From Owenia fusiformis (Eukaryota > Annelida > Polychaeta > Sabellida > Oweniidae), in assembly GCA_903813345.2 (NCBI GenBank), contig CAIIXF020000010.1:7801169-7865168 (forward strand): 64,000 bases of DNA, written 5' to 3'. A program made the position numbers and the translations under genes. This document shows, one piece after another, positions 49,319-60,930 of this stretch. The notes under the pieces are model-generated. The model was not told where the DNA came from. It ran no database searches and worked only from the letters and a program-made list of their open reading frames with translations. The first letter of the stretch is position 1. The number at the start of each line of letters is the position of its first letter.

Positions 49319-50720
49319 TGGTTGAGCAAACAGAATTCAAAATTGACTGAGTAACATAGAATTGAACATTGGTTGAGCAAACAGAATTCAAAATTGACTG
49401 AGTAACATAGAATTGAACATTGGTTGAGCAAACAGAAATCAAAATTGACTGAGAAACATAGAATTATACAATGGCTGAGCAAACAGAATTTCAAAATTGA
49501 CTGAGTAACACAGAATTGAACAGTGTTTGAGCAAACAGACTTCAAAATTGACTGAGTAAACATAGAATTGAACATTGGTTGCGCAAACAGAATTCAAAAT
49601 TGATTGGGTAAACATAGAATTGAACATTGGTTGAGCAAACAGAATTCAAAATTGACTGAGTAACATTGAATTGAACATTGGTTGCGCAAACAGAATTCAA
49701 AATTGATTGGATAAACATAGAATTGAACATTGGTTGAGCAAACAGAATTCAAAATTGACTGAGTAACATTGAATTGAACATTGGTTGAGCAAACAGAATT
49801 CAAAATTGACTGAGTAAACATAGAATTGAACATTGGTTGAGCAAACAGAATTCAAAATTGACTGAGTAACATAGAATTGAACATTGGTTGAGCAAACAGA
49901 ATTCAAAATTGACTGAGTAACATTGAATTGAACATTGGTTGAGCAAATAAATTCAAAATTGACTGAGTAACATTGAATTGAACATTGGTTGAGCAAACAG
50001 AATTCAAAATTGACTGAGTAACATTGAATTGAACATTGGTTGAGCAAACAGAATTCAAAATTGACTGAGTAACATTGAATTGAACATTGGTTGAGCAAAT
50101 AAATTCAAAATTGACTGAGTAACATTGAATTGAACATTGGTTGAGCAAACAGAATTCAAAATTGACTGAGTAACATTGAATTGAACATTGGTTGAGCAAA
50201 CAGAATTCAAAATTGACTGAGTAACATTGAATTGAACATTGGTTGAGCAAATAAATTCAAAATTGACTGAGTAACATTGAATTGAACATTGGTTGAGCAA
50301 ACAGAATTCAAAATTGACTGAGTAACATTGAATTGAACATTGGTTGAGCAAACAGAATTCAAAATTGACTGAGTAACATTGAATTGAACATTGGTTGAGC
50401 AAATAAATTAAAAATTGACTGAGTAACATTGAATTGAACATTGGTTGAGCAAACAGAATTCAAAATTGACTGAGTAACATTGAATTGAACATTGGTTGAG
50501 CAAATAAATTCAAAATTGACTGAGTAACATAGAATTGAACATTGGTTGAGCAAACAGAATTCAAAATTGACTGAGTAACATAGAATTGAACATTGGTTGA
50601 ACAAACAGAATTCAACTGAACAATAGAATTGAACTAAAATTTAGTAAACAGAATTCAACATTGACTGAGTAACATAAAATTAAACAATGGTTGAGCAAAC
50701 AGAATCCAAACATTGGTTGA
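49319..50720. repeat. 51-bp satellite with 152-bp higher-order repeat
   Basis: About 26 head-to-tail copies of a 51-bp unit (GAATTCAAAATTGACTGAGT then AACATTGAATTGAACATTGG and TTGAGCAAACA), degenerate at the right end. A 50-bp variant carrying CAAATAAATT starts at 49945, 50097, 50249 and 50401, exactly 152 bp apart, so three-unit blocks (51+51+50) have been amplified; a fifth variant at 50502 breaks the pattern. Long minus-strand frames here are by-products of the near-51-bp period. Confidence 0.95.
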
Positions 50721-51871
50721 GTGAATACAGGTAAACAAAGCAATTTGTTGAATTTCACAATATGACAATAAAACAATTTTCATATGTTAATATTGATCAA
50801 GATATCTCGACACAAGCACATATGTGAATGCATTAATTCATACTGTGCATGTTCAATGCAACACCCCAGTAGATGATAAAACATGTGATAATGAAAAATA
50901 ACTTCAGCATCCGTGAAGGAAAATCAATATAATCATATTACGTGTATCAGGGTTTAACCTGAATAACCAATCATACTTTTTCTACAGAAACTTCCTAGTT
51001 GCTTTGGTAATAGTAGTAAAACCAATATTAATATCAAAGGTACTTGATACAGGTAAGTTTAATATTTCTTGCTACCAGACCTGGATTCATATGTGTAGAT
51101 CTTCACTATCAAGGTAACCATTTACATTTTTAAGACATAGCTCAATTGACACTTATCATTCGTATCACCACATCATGAGACATTGTGTATATACATTTAT
51201 ACGTTTTTTTAGATAATAATGTGTAAACATGTAATATGATGTAAGTTGCGTCATTGTATCCAACACTCAAACATACAAGATAAACTCAGAGCCTTATCAT
51301 ATATTGTATCTAAATATATATGTTTTTCATGACAAGGAGCTCTTATTCTGTGTCAAGATGACACACAGATTCAAGTGAGTGACCTTAGATTAAAGGACTA
51401 ATACCTTTATTTCAGAGATAAAAACTGAGGTTATATATAATTCATAGACTACTTATTTTTTCTGATCATTACTAAGAAATTGAGAAGGAACTGAGGTCTT
51501 TGGTTAAGGACAAAAGATAAGTTTAGGTCATACTATTATATCAGCCATAAATCATTAATTCCAGGTATTGAGTTTGATCTTGATATGATAAATAAATAAT
51601 GAAACAGGAAATAATATCGATTCGAAGTAATATGTTTTATCGTGAGGTCATAACTTAGTAAGGAATCATATATGCTCAAAGATGTACCTCCTCCAATTCA
51701 ATTGTTCTTTTTATGATAACATCATTAATCATAGAAAAACAGACAGTTAACTTAAAGAGGGATGTTGCGATAGGAAAACATGATCAAGACACCTGGACTT
51801 TATCAAAATTGATTATCTGTAACTTGAATTAACCCGGGAAATTCAAATATCTGATAGGTCATTTTTATTAG

Positions 51872-52396
51872 CTCACATGGTGAGCTATTGCAATCACTCA
51901 CTTGTCTGTCTTACTGTCCGTCCGTCTGTCTGTCAACAATTGGCCCGTTTTAAAACCTCTGTCGATAGGATTCTCGTTTTAAGTTATTTTTGTTCAAAAT
52001 CAATTTAGAAAACCCCCTATGACTCCTGGTTCAAAAGCTCGCCTATTTTCAAATTGGCCGCCATTTTTGTCTCGCAAAATCCACTTTTCGACCATTTGCT
52101 TTAAAACCTCTGTCAATAGGATTCCCCTTTTAAGTTATTTTAGTTCAACATCAATACAGAAAACTCCACTATGACTCCTGGTTCAAAAGCTCACCTATTT
52201 TCAAAATGGTCACCATTTTTGTCTCGCAAAATTCAATTTTGGCCCTAGCTTTACAAATAATTTCAGGTGTCCTGCATTGTAAAAAGCCATGTCACTGTAA
52301 AGAGTAGTTGTATGAGATAATTAGAATTATATCCGTTTTTTTTTACTTTCTGTCATTTTAGCCATCATCCACTTTTGAGCAACACCATGTGAGCCC
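51872..52396. mobile_element. Dispersed element with GCTCACATGGTG ends and internal duplication
   Basis: The left end GCTCACATGGTGAGC and right end CACCATGTGAGC are inverted. Just inside the left end is a TCTG/TCCG-rich tract (about 51903-51940). A segment of about 155 bp (TTTAAAACCTCTGTC) is tandemly duplicated inside. No coding capacity. Confidence 0.65.
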
Positions 52397-52829
52397 AGTA
52401 CCCATGGTACTATTTATTGTTTATCAGTATGGTTACGTGCATGTGACCAAAGGAACTCCATAAATGGCAGTTCTGGGAAATCTAAAATAAAATAATGGCT
52501 GCCTGGCTCAAGGCATGTGCCGAGTTTGCTGATGCTTATGTCATTTGAAAAGGTTTTCCCTCAATTGCCACGATCTAACTAAATTGTGTTCAACTCTGAC
52601 AGTTGGTTGTTCCATTGGTTTTCTCAATATATCGGCAATACTATACCCATGAGATATATCTAAGCTATGTAAGATATCATATATGCAAGTACAATGGGAT
52701 ATCACTGTATTTCCGGGGGATAAACCTAAGGCGTAATCTACCTTTAATGTTAATATTGCAAATAACAGTTACATGTCATGAACACAATACATGAAACAAG
52801 ATTCTAAGTACTTTGATGCATTATATAGC

Positions 52830-53110
52830 CAATGCCTGATGTGTCTTATGCATTACGTGTCTAGTCCCTCATGTGTTTGTGTCTTATAATGCTGTATGTG
52901 CCAAATGTCTTACATGTCAGATGCATTTTATGTCTTAGAGTGCCTTACATATCTAATGTATAATATATTGTCTGTGTAATGCATAATAATATGTGTAAAG
53001 CCTTTTGCATCTAATGCATAATACAAGTCTTATGCATTCAGTGTCTAAGGTATAATATGTCTAATGTATTGTGTGTCAAATATACCTTGTGTGTCTAAAG
53101 TTATTATGCA
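52830..53110 (+). repeat. Degenerate short tandem array
   Basis: Loosely repeated words such as GTCTTATGCAT, GTCTAATG and TGCATAATA recur every 15-25 bp. It looks like a strongly decayed minisatellite. Confidence 0.5.
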
Positions 53111-54851
53111 TCTGTTCTTTCCCAGTCTTGGGTGATTAACAAGAAACCAGGATTTGATCTGAATAACAAAATCCATATTATGACTGGGAAAGGCTAATCT
53201 CAGGTGAATTGCGCAATTTATCATCATGTCTATTTGATTGAAATTCCAAGAAACTGTACTCTATTTTTGTATTAAATGGTTACCATAGCAGAATATCTAG
53301 AAAAACAATAATACCACAGAGTGGGAAGTCTCAATGAAAAAATAATACCTATTATTACCACCTTGCCGGGCCAGTTCTAGGGGTTTTAGTGCTAGTTTAG
53401 AAGGCATTCATTTTACTATATCGACCTGAGAAATGTGTGATGTCATAGTGGTGGTCCATATGGACCGGTCTAGAATATATTCTGGACCGGCAATTTTTCT
53501 CCTCGGCCCTTGGTCCAAAATTTCACTATATTGCCCTTAGAAATGATGTTATTGTACTTATCTGAGTTATTTCAGGATTCTGAAATATTTCAAATTGTAA
53601 TATCTAATTGCTCTGGATTTGCACGTTGAAAGCCACATATGCATAGAACTCTAAATTCATGGTAATTCCTGCATTTGGGTGTCATGTTTGATTTACTGAG
53701 GCATGCATCCAAAAGATGATACAACATTTGAGAACAACAGTAAAACCTGTTAACAAAGAACTGGTCAAAACTGTTCTTTGTAGACTTTGTAGACAACTGT
53801 TCTCTTCTTTGTTGAGAGTATATTGCACAGTAGTCTATAGAAGTTGTCTTCCAGTAGGCTGTGATACCCTTTTATTTGACATCAGTTAACATGTTCCATA
53901 AGATGAGAGGGTTGTGTATTTTGGTTTTTCAATTTGTTGACCTTTTTCTAAACTGCCAAGCTAACTTCCTTATTAAACATTTTGAACAATAGTATACAGG
54001 CATAAAAAGATAATTTTAGTTGTTGATTTTTGTTATTGTAGAATAAATTAGAATAGAATATGCACACCAGCTAGTACCCATAGCAAGCATTTACACACAA
54101 ACAGACCCTCTCAGTTCTAATGCACAGTAGTACATGTATGGTATTTTTAACACAGTAAAGAATATACACGATTTGTATCATGTCATTGTCATATTTTAAT
54201 GCACATAACTAATGAATCAATAAAAAACTAGACAAAATTATATATCACTATTTTTCTGCTTATATGCAGGACTATATCCATAAAAACAATGTCCAAAATA
54301 AAATGTTCAACAGCATTACAATAACCATTAAAAAATATGTCAATATGTTTGACAAAAAACAATGTCTGGAGTTGAGAAATAAGAGGAGAATAAACAGGTT
54401 GTCATTAAATTATAGGGTTTAATGCACTGCCTCAGAAATTCCTCTTTACGTGGACACTTTAAGTACTTTAAAGACCCAATATACATGCATTTTGGGAGAC
54501 TGTGTTGAAAACTGTAAATTAATTTAACATTGTGTATAGTCTTAATGAAAATGTGAAATGTAAATATGCTGCATTCTGTTGTATCAAGTACGTATACAGA
54601 TGTATAGGAAACTTCATGTGAAGGTGTCACTGGTAATACAAAACATGTGAGCTAAAAATCAATTGAGGTTTCTACCGCATGACGAATTTGAACAAAATAC
54701 CACAATATCCTGCTACTACATCCATCAAAACTAGAATTGCATATAGAAAACATTTCCAGACTTTGTTCATTGTACATAGATTTCCAAGGTATAAGGTTTG
54801 TCTTGGAATCAAAGACCTAAACATCTGCCAAGTTAAAAAAAGAGTCATACA
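53111..54851. other. Intergenic DNA without recognised features
   Basis: AT-rich; no exon, repeat or RNA gene that I can support. The small frames here lack recognisable similarity. Confidence 0.5.
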
Positions 54852-55019
54852 CACTGGCAGATCCAGAAGCTAACAAGTGGGGGCACATTTCAGCTGAAAA
54901 CATTTTGGGACCCAAGTAAAGCCCAAAAAGGCCCACTAATTTTTTTTAGCATCAAACTTTTTTTCCGGGCCCAACAAAGGGAGGGGGGGCAGGCCACATG
55001 CCCCCTAGATCCACCAGTG
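54852..55019. mobile_element. 168-bp hAT-like MITE
   Basis: The ends CACTGGCAGATCCAG and CTAGATCCACCAGTG are inverted. The interior has GGGCCC and poly-G/poly-C runs. It lies about 130 bp upstream of the first coding exon of the LU-domain gene. An 8-bp duplication was not found. Confidence 0.6.
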
Positions 55020-55146
55020 ATACATATGTTGCCAAGAAGACCTCTGATTGGTAGAATCCCAAAGTAGAGTGCAAAAATGAAAAAAATAGAAAGTGAGTAC
55101 AGACTTTTAAATCAACATGTAAACCTAATATTTTCAGACTGGCAAG

Positions 55147-58100
55147 ATGTTGATAAAAGACGTTCTATCTCCCTGCTCCGTGCTGTTGCTGATCTGTGTA
55201 TTCAGTATCTCAGGTAAGAAAACAGAAATGAAAAACACATCTAATCTGAATAGCTTTGGGACCAACCAAAAGTGTTTGCCAGGTGTTCACATATCAACGT
55301 TTTTATAACAAAAGTTAATTGGAAAATAAAAATGTTTTGGAATTGGGAGGTGTGGCAGGAATTAGAAAGGACTCAACAGGGAGATAAAAATTTGGAAACA
55401 AAAACAAAAAGTTTTTTGATAAGAGAGGTTTCATGCACAGCGCATGATATTAATATATTGTTTATTTGTTTGGCACTTTTATATGACAAACCAAGGATTG
55501 TACCAATTCATGTCTGAAAAAACAAGTATTATCACTTTATGATACAAGCACAATCTAAAAGTATTTATTGGTAAACTGTCTGTACTGCTTTGTGTAATGA
55601 TAAATGGCAACATCGTTTTTATTAGAGTATATGCCAATTATGAATAATATTCTGGGAAAAATGGGTTTCTTTAATAAAAGAGAATTATTTTCTGATTACA
55701 CTTTCCCTGTTTTATGATATTCATGTATAATGATATTTCACATGACTTGTGTGCTTATCATAAAACGTCGACAAATGACTGCGAACCCATCATTTCAGAT
55801 TGAACGTGTTTTCCTTTGTATTTCCTGAAATATTGAATAGTTCATTTTTGAAAAGTTGATTTACAAAATGATGGATTGAGTACAATTAATTTAATATAAG
55901 TGCACAATCAAATATCTGCCACTACTTAATAAAAAAATTATAAACGTATGACAATAGAAATATATGAACTTTCATTTATAATTCATAAGGTAGGGTACTA
56001 AATAATGTGGCTCATGTCACTTAAACAATCGATGAGGAGATTATGTTGTTCATTTTCATTACTGCTGATTTCTACTGAATATAAAAACCCACTGGAAATT
56101 AGTAATTATGATATGAAACGGGTTGTGGCCTATAATGAGAGAAAACACTTTTAAAATTAAAAATATCATGCGTTGGACCATTAAGGTGATCCCTTCCAGA
56201 TCAAAAAACATCAATGTACATACGCTGACCTGGAGCAAAAAATTCCAATACTCTATGATCCTATTTTTTCACAGTTGATACTGCAAGTTATAGTCTATTG
56301 GTGCTGCCTCGTGTTAATGTACTAATACATTAGAAGTTGCCATTCGAAAACCACATTTTAATTATTTGATATCATGAATTGTAGTATGAAGATATCATAT
56401 CCTAGTCTCTTAGTTTCTGTTTGCCACATGAGTCAAATACTAGACTTGATCAGGGGTTCACTGTTCTTACATTTCTCTCTGATTTTTTAAAGTTCTGGGA
56501 TTTTGTCTTTCCCATAAATCAAAGTGGGAGGTTATTCCAATTCAACTACATATTTATTTAGTATAATTTTTGTAATTCTGATTTCCTTATTTTCAATTTG
56601 GGCTGTTGTTTCCTATTAAGAAATCACTCTAGGATGTTAATCTAATTTGATTTATAATGATCTTTCTAATTATCATAATGCTGATTATTACTAAATTGAA
56701 TGTTCCACCTAAGTTCCACCAACACAGGTTAATGTTCAAGTTTGGAAATGTTCCACTTACATAGGCTCAATCTACATTAGGTTTTAATAATTGGACTTAA
56801 AAAGTGTTCCACTTGGAAGGTTTTACTGCATAATATTTACAAATATCTAAGCACGAGTGCCAAAGGGAAAGGACCAAAAGTTGGAATGGAACTTAGCAAG
56901 AAAAAGCAAACTGAAAGTGCATACCAGTCAAGAAAAACAAACCCCATATATCCCAAAACCATGATCTAACTTGAAAAGAAACAATGTCTAATACCCCTAT
57001 TTTTAACATACTAATACAACCTGTTTTGCACAAAGAAGGTACCGTATACAGAAATCTCAAATTCCCACCATGGGTTTAATGTTTGGGTGACCATTTTGAA
57101 TTTTCATGGGTACAAGTCAGAAAGATACAATATATGTGATATACTTTAAAAAAAACTGTGTTTCCATAATAGGTGTTAGGTAGATAAATATATAGCGAAG
57201 AAATGCTTGAATTTCTGAAATTTCTATATATTTTTACTGACATGTTATCTGTGAATAGCATTAGTTTGAAACAAGAGCAACCGTTGAATAATTGAAAAGA
57301 ACCCGTAAGAAAATGGCATGGAAATTAAATTTCGGAATGCCAAATGGAGTCGAACAACAGAAAGGACACAATCATACTAGTCCATATGGTATCTCTTTTT
57401 CCAACCATCCATGATGCAGAATGGATTTAACAGTGATTTTTGGACATACATATTTAAAATATCCTAAGCCATGTAAGGTATTCAGTTACAGTATATTCAT
57501 ATATGTGTAGATGATACTTAATGAAGAGGAAATTGTGGAAATAGTTGCATACTTCATTCTACAGCGATGCAGTGAGGATTAACCCTCTCTCCAACAGTCC
57601 AAAGCATACATTTTGAAATTGCCGCTTGTATACTACGTTTATAACCTTCATTCAGTATTGGTGATCAAGATACCTTATCGATAAGAATTGATACCACACT
57701 ATGTGGTGTGAACATAAAATGGAACAAATATTATTTAGAACTAAAAGTGACAATATTATCGGCACCCCTAGTGTCAATTTCAGTCTCTAACTCCACGAGA
57801 AAACAACAGTTTTCAATTGGATGGTGTCATTTTGTTAGGAAATGATTTATCTTTAAAATGATATATAATACATGACATGGTTTAATATATATCATACGAA
57901 TCATTCATCTTTAAACTTGGGTATTGTTTTTTTGGCCCACCCTGTATAAGAATTCTTGTTCATTATAAAGGTGACGCTACTGAAACTACTATTACAATCC
58001 CCATTGAGGCTAATCCAACTACTGCAACTGTACAGGCAAGTACATCCATCACAACAACAGATTCAGCTGCAGCAAACACAACTACTGCACCTGTTACAGG

Positions 58101-60238
58101 TGATAACAGTACATCTTCTTCACCTCCAGGTACTTATGTTTTTATTACTTTAAATAACAGGTAAAATCTAAACAAACATATGAAACTTCATAAATATAAT
58201 ATCTTGAATTGATATTTCATATTTCACAAAGACTAGTTTCAGATGAGAATTGGTGTTGATTTTTTATTTATTTATTCATTATCTAAAAATAGACCAGATT
58301 TTCTAAATGAAACACTTTCGTTTTTTTTATTTATTTTTTTTATATGTGATTTATTTCATAGTAAAATAGAATTATTACATACACATGTTGCGGCTTTGCA
58401 ATGGAGCATTATAAGCCACAATTGAATAATAACAAGATTTAAAAAAGAAAGTATGACAATGGATTTGCAATAAACAAAAGAATTATTGTGTACAAAATTA
58501 TACAGTTTGTGGTGGAAGAAATACTTACACTTTCATTATTTCAACCATTACTAGAAACTCAATTACTAAAACTACAAGAGATGAATGATCTCTATTGTTA
58601 CAACATATATACATAGATTTGCCATTTCAAACTATGTGTTGAAGTATTCATGTTTTCAGCCAGGTAACACATGGAGAGTGCATAATACAAAACCTGTCAG
58701 TTGATGAAATATTAAAACAAAAAGCATTCATTATATACTTGATAAGGAAACTCTGAAGACCATCAAGAAAAATGGATCTGTCTAAAAAGATGACATAATT
58801 TATAGTACATGTACATGAGCTAATTACATGGTTTGCACAATATCCCATCTTGACCAACACACAGGACAATGGTGTCAAATATATACTGGTTTACCCAAAA
58901 TTCAGTCAAACTGATACCATACTTTAAATCTACATGTAAAATTTCATCTAGAAATAAGGTTTTAAAAAGTGTTGATCAACTTTGAAAATTTAATTTTCTT
59001 TGAAAATGTGACTTCTAGGTCGGGGAGATTCCCCAAGGAACCCATGTTATAAAATCACAAAAAGTGAAATATCTTTTCTAATATTGGAAAGATAAAATTA
59101 TACAAAGACTGGATGATCGGGAGCTGGATACATAATTTTAAATTTCCTAAAAATTAAATGGCGAAACACGCGGGCCAAGATATCGATGGGTTTGGGCGAA
59201 GAAATTTTGAATAAATGAGATTTGATTGAGTGAAGATTTGTATAGCTATCAGATACACAAGGGTATATGAAAATTGAACCACTAAAACTGATGAATATTT
59301 AAGTTTAAGGGAACTTTCTACCCTGTCATGTTATCTACCCCAAATTAGCCACCTGATGGTGAAAATGGTAACCTATTTTCACCATTGCAATTCTCTTTAA
59401 AAAGAGAAACAATATAATGTTTAATTTCAGAAGCAGTTTCTGGAGTAACAACTGAGAATACAACTGATAGTAGTGGAGCTGAAGGCACCACTCAAGCCCC
59501 TACTTTTTGTCACAAATGTATGGGTCGAGATTGCAATGATAAGCCAACCTCAGCAAATATGACATGCGAAAGTACAAAAAATGTATGCTGGGTATGTAGA
59601 TGAATGTCTCTTGAGCTAAGTTTTAGGAGACAGGTTTTATTTCAAATTTCTATTTTAACAACTTTGACATACATGTACATCTTTGAAATAATGACAAGCC
59701 AATTTTCCAAAAAGTCTTACAGTTCAGACTTTATATCCTTTGATTTTTATTATGGTTTACTTGGCAAAAAATTGAGTGTGAAAACATCTCCTTTTTGTTA
59801 TTCTGCTGAGTTTAATGTATTATGTAAAAAGAGGATTCGAAGGAAAGCTTTTGGATGAACTTGTAGGCACTGAGTGTTAAACAGACGCTTTGTTCTAGAA
59901 GCCTAACACCTGTTTTCAAATATATTGTTTAATATGAAGTAATGAAACTCACTTGTAAAGTGAATTAAAATTTGTTTCAGACGGTGGTTGACAAATCAGA
60001 TTCCTCAAACCACACCACAAATCGAACATGTGACACACCAAATGACGCATCGTGTAATGCTAGTGACGACTGTAAGTGTGCTGGTAACATAGTAGCCTGT
60101 TGTTGTATAGGGGACAAATGTAATACCAAAAAGAGCAGTGAATTGGGATGTAAAAGTGGCAGTCCTGGTGCGACCAGCTTTTCATCGGCCCTCTTGACTG
60201 TCTCACTAATGGTGTTATCTACATACCAAGCTTTATAA
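55147..60238 (+). CDS. Secreted, probably GPI-anchored Ly6/uPAR (LU) domain protein with mucin-like stalk
   Basis: Four coding exons (55147-55213, 57971-58129, 59431-59591, 59981-60238) join in phase to 214 residues and a TAA. Order: a signal peptide (MLIKDVLSPCSVLLLICVFS); about 75 residues rich in Thr/Ser/Ala with sequons, probably O-glycosylated; a Cys-rich domain opening FCHKCMGRDC and closing ACCCIGDKCN, the usual three-finger ending; and a tail ending in hydrophobic residues (LLTVSLMVLSTYQAL), which fits a GPI signal. LU proteins act at the cell surface as receptors, modulators of ion channels or adhesion factors; which applies here is unknown. An acceptor (TTTTCAG) 9 bp before the ATG suggests an upstream non-coding exon. 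A transposon end lies just before exon 2. Confidence 0.78.
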
Positions 60239-60279
60239 CAGTGACACCTAGTGTATGCAGGCATGATTAATTTAACTAA

Positions 60280-60285
60280 AATAAA
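60280..60285 (+). terminator. Poly(A) signal of the LU-domain gene
   Basis: AATAAA lies 42 bp after the stop codon, with T-rich sequence following. Confidence 0.55.
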
Positions 60286-60419
60286 TGCACACATGCCATC
60301 TTTTTTCACCAGGAGGAGAAGCTAATATTTTAAAAATATATGTTATTCCCCAGGATGGATTTCATATGAGTATTATCCTGAAAAGACAATATGATATTTC
60401 AGGAGTATTCTTTTAAAAA

Positions 60420-60690
60420 AAATTGTCTCAAAAAGGCTTCAGTGGAATTTTTTTGCCAAAAAAGTTGGATAAAAGTTAATGATGAAAACCTTTTAACAAA
60501 GAAAATTCACTGAAAATGTTTTAGTGTAAAATGGACATGACAAAATCTTTGACAAAAAGATTTTTGATGAAAAATGGCTAGAAATGTTGATGAAAAAATG
60601 TGGTTGAAACATTTTTGATGTAACATCTTTGACGTAAAATGTTTTTGAAAATGTTTTGATGAAACATTTATGAGAATGTTTTTGCCAAAA
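60420..60690. repeat. Degenerate AAAATGTTTTTGATG repeats
   Basis: Variants of AAAATGTTTTTGATGAAA recur irregularly between the LU gene and the LINE tail. Probably a decayed tandem array; it gives minor minus-strand frames of no significance. Confidence 0.45.
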
Positions 60691-60930
60691 AAAATAAGAG
60701 TAGCGTTGATAAATAGGATATTTTGATAAGGTGAATAGAGTATGATTTTTTAATATATCTTTGTTCAATAACGCAGATGTACTGTATATAAGAAAGTATT
60801 AAGTAATATAACATATTCCATAATTCAACTTGATTATAACTCAACTTAGTTGTACAAGTGCCATACATTCCACATACTACTACATATCATACTTTTATTA
60901 ATTAATTAAGAAATATGATTGCTATATCAA

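Noticed and set aside
49273-50604. Several overlapping minus-strand frames of 62-133 codons
   Set aside because: They are translations of the 51-bp satellite; the near-multiple-of-three period keeps the frame open until a 50- or 52-bp unit shifts it.
49319-50720. CRISPR-like regular repeat pattern
   Set aside because: Units are directly contiguous with no unique spacers, and the DNA is animal nuclear.
59604-59858. 84-codon frame between LU-gene exons 3 and 4
   Set aside because: It lies in an intron with no similarity; the Cys pattern of the LU domain continues only across the splice.
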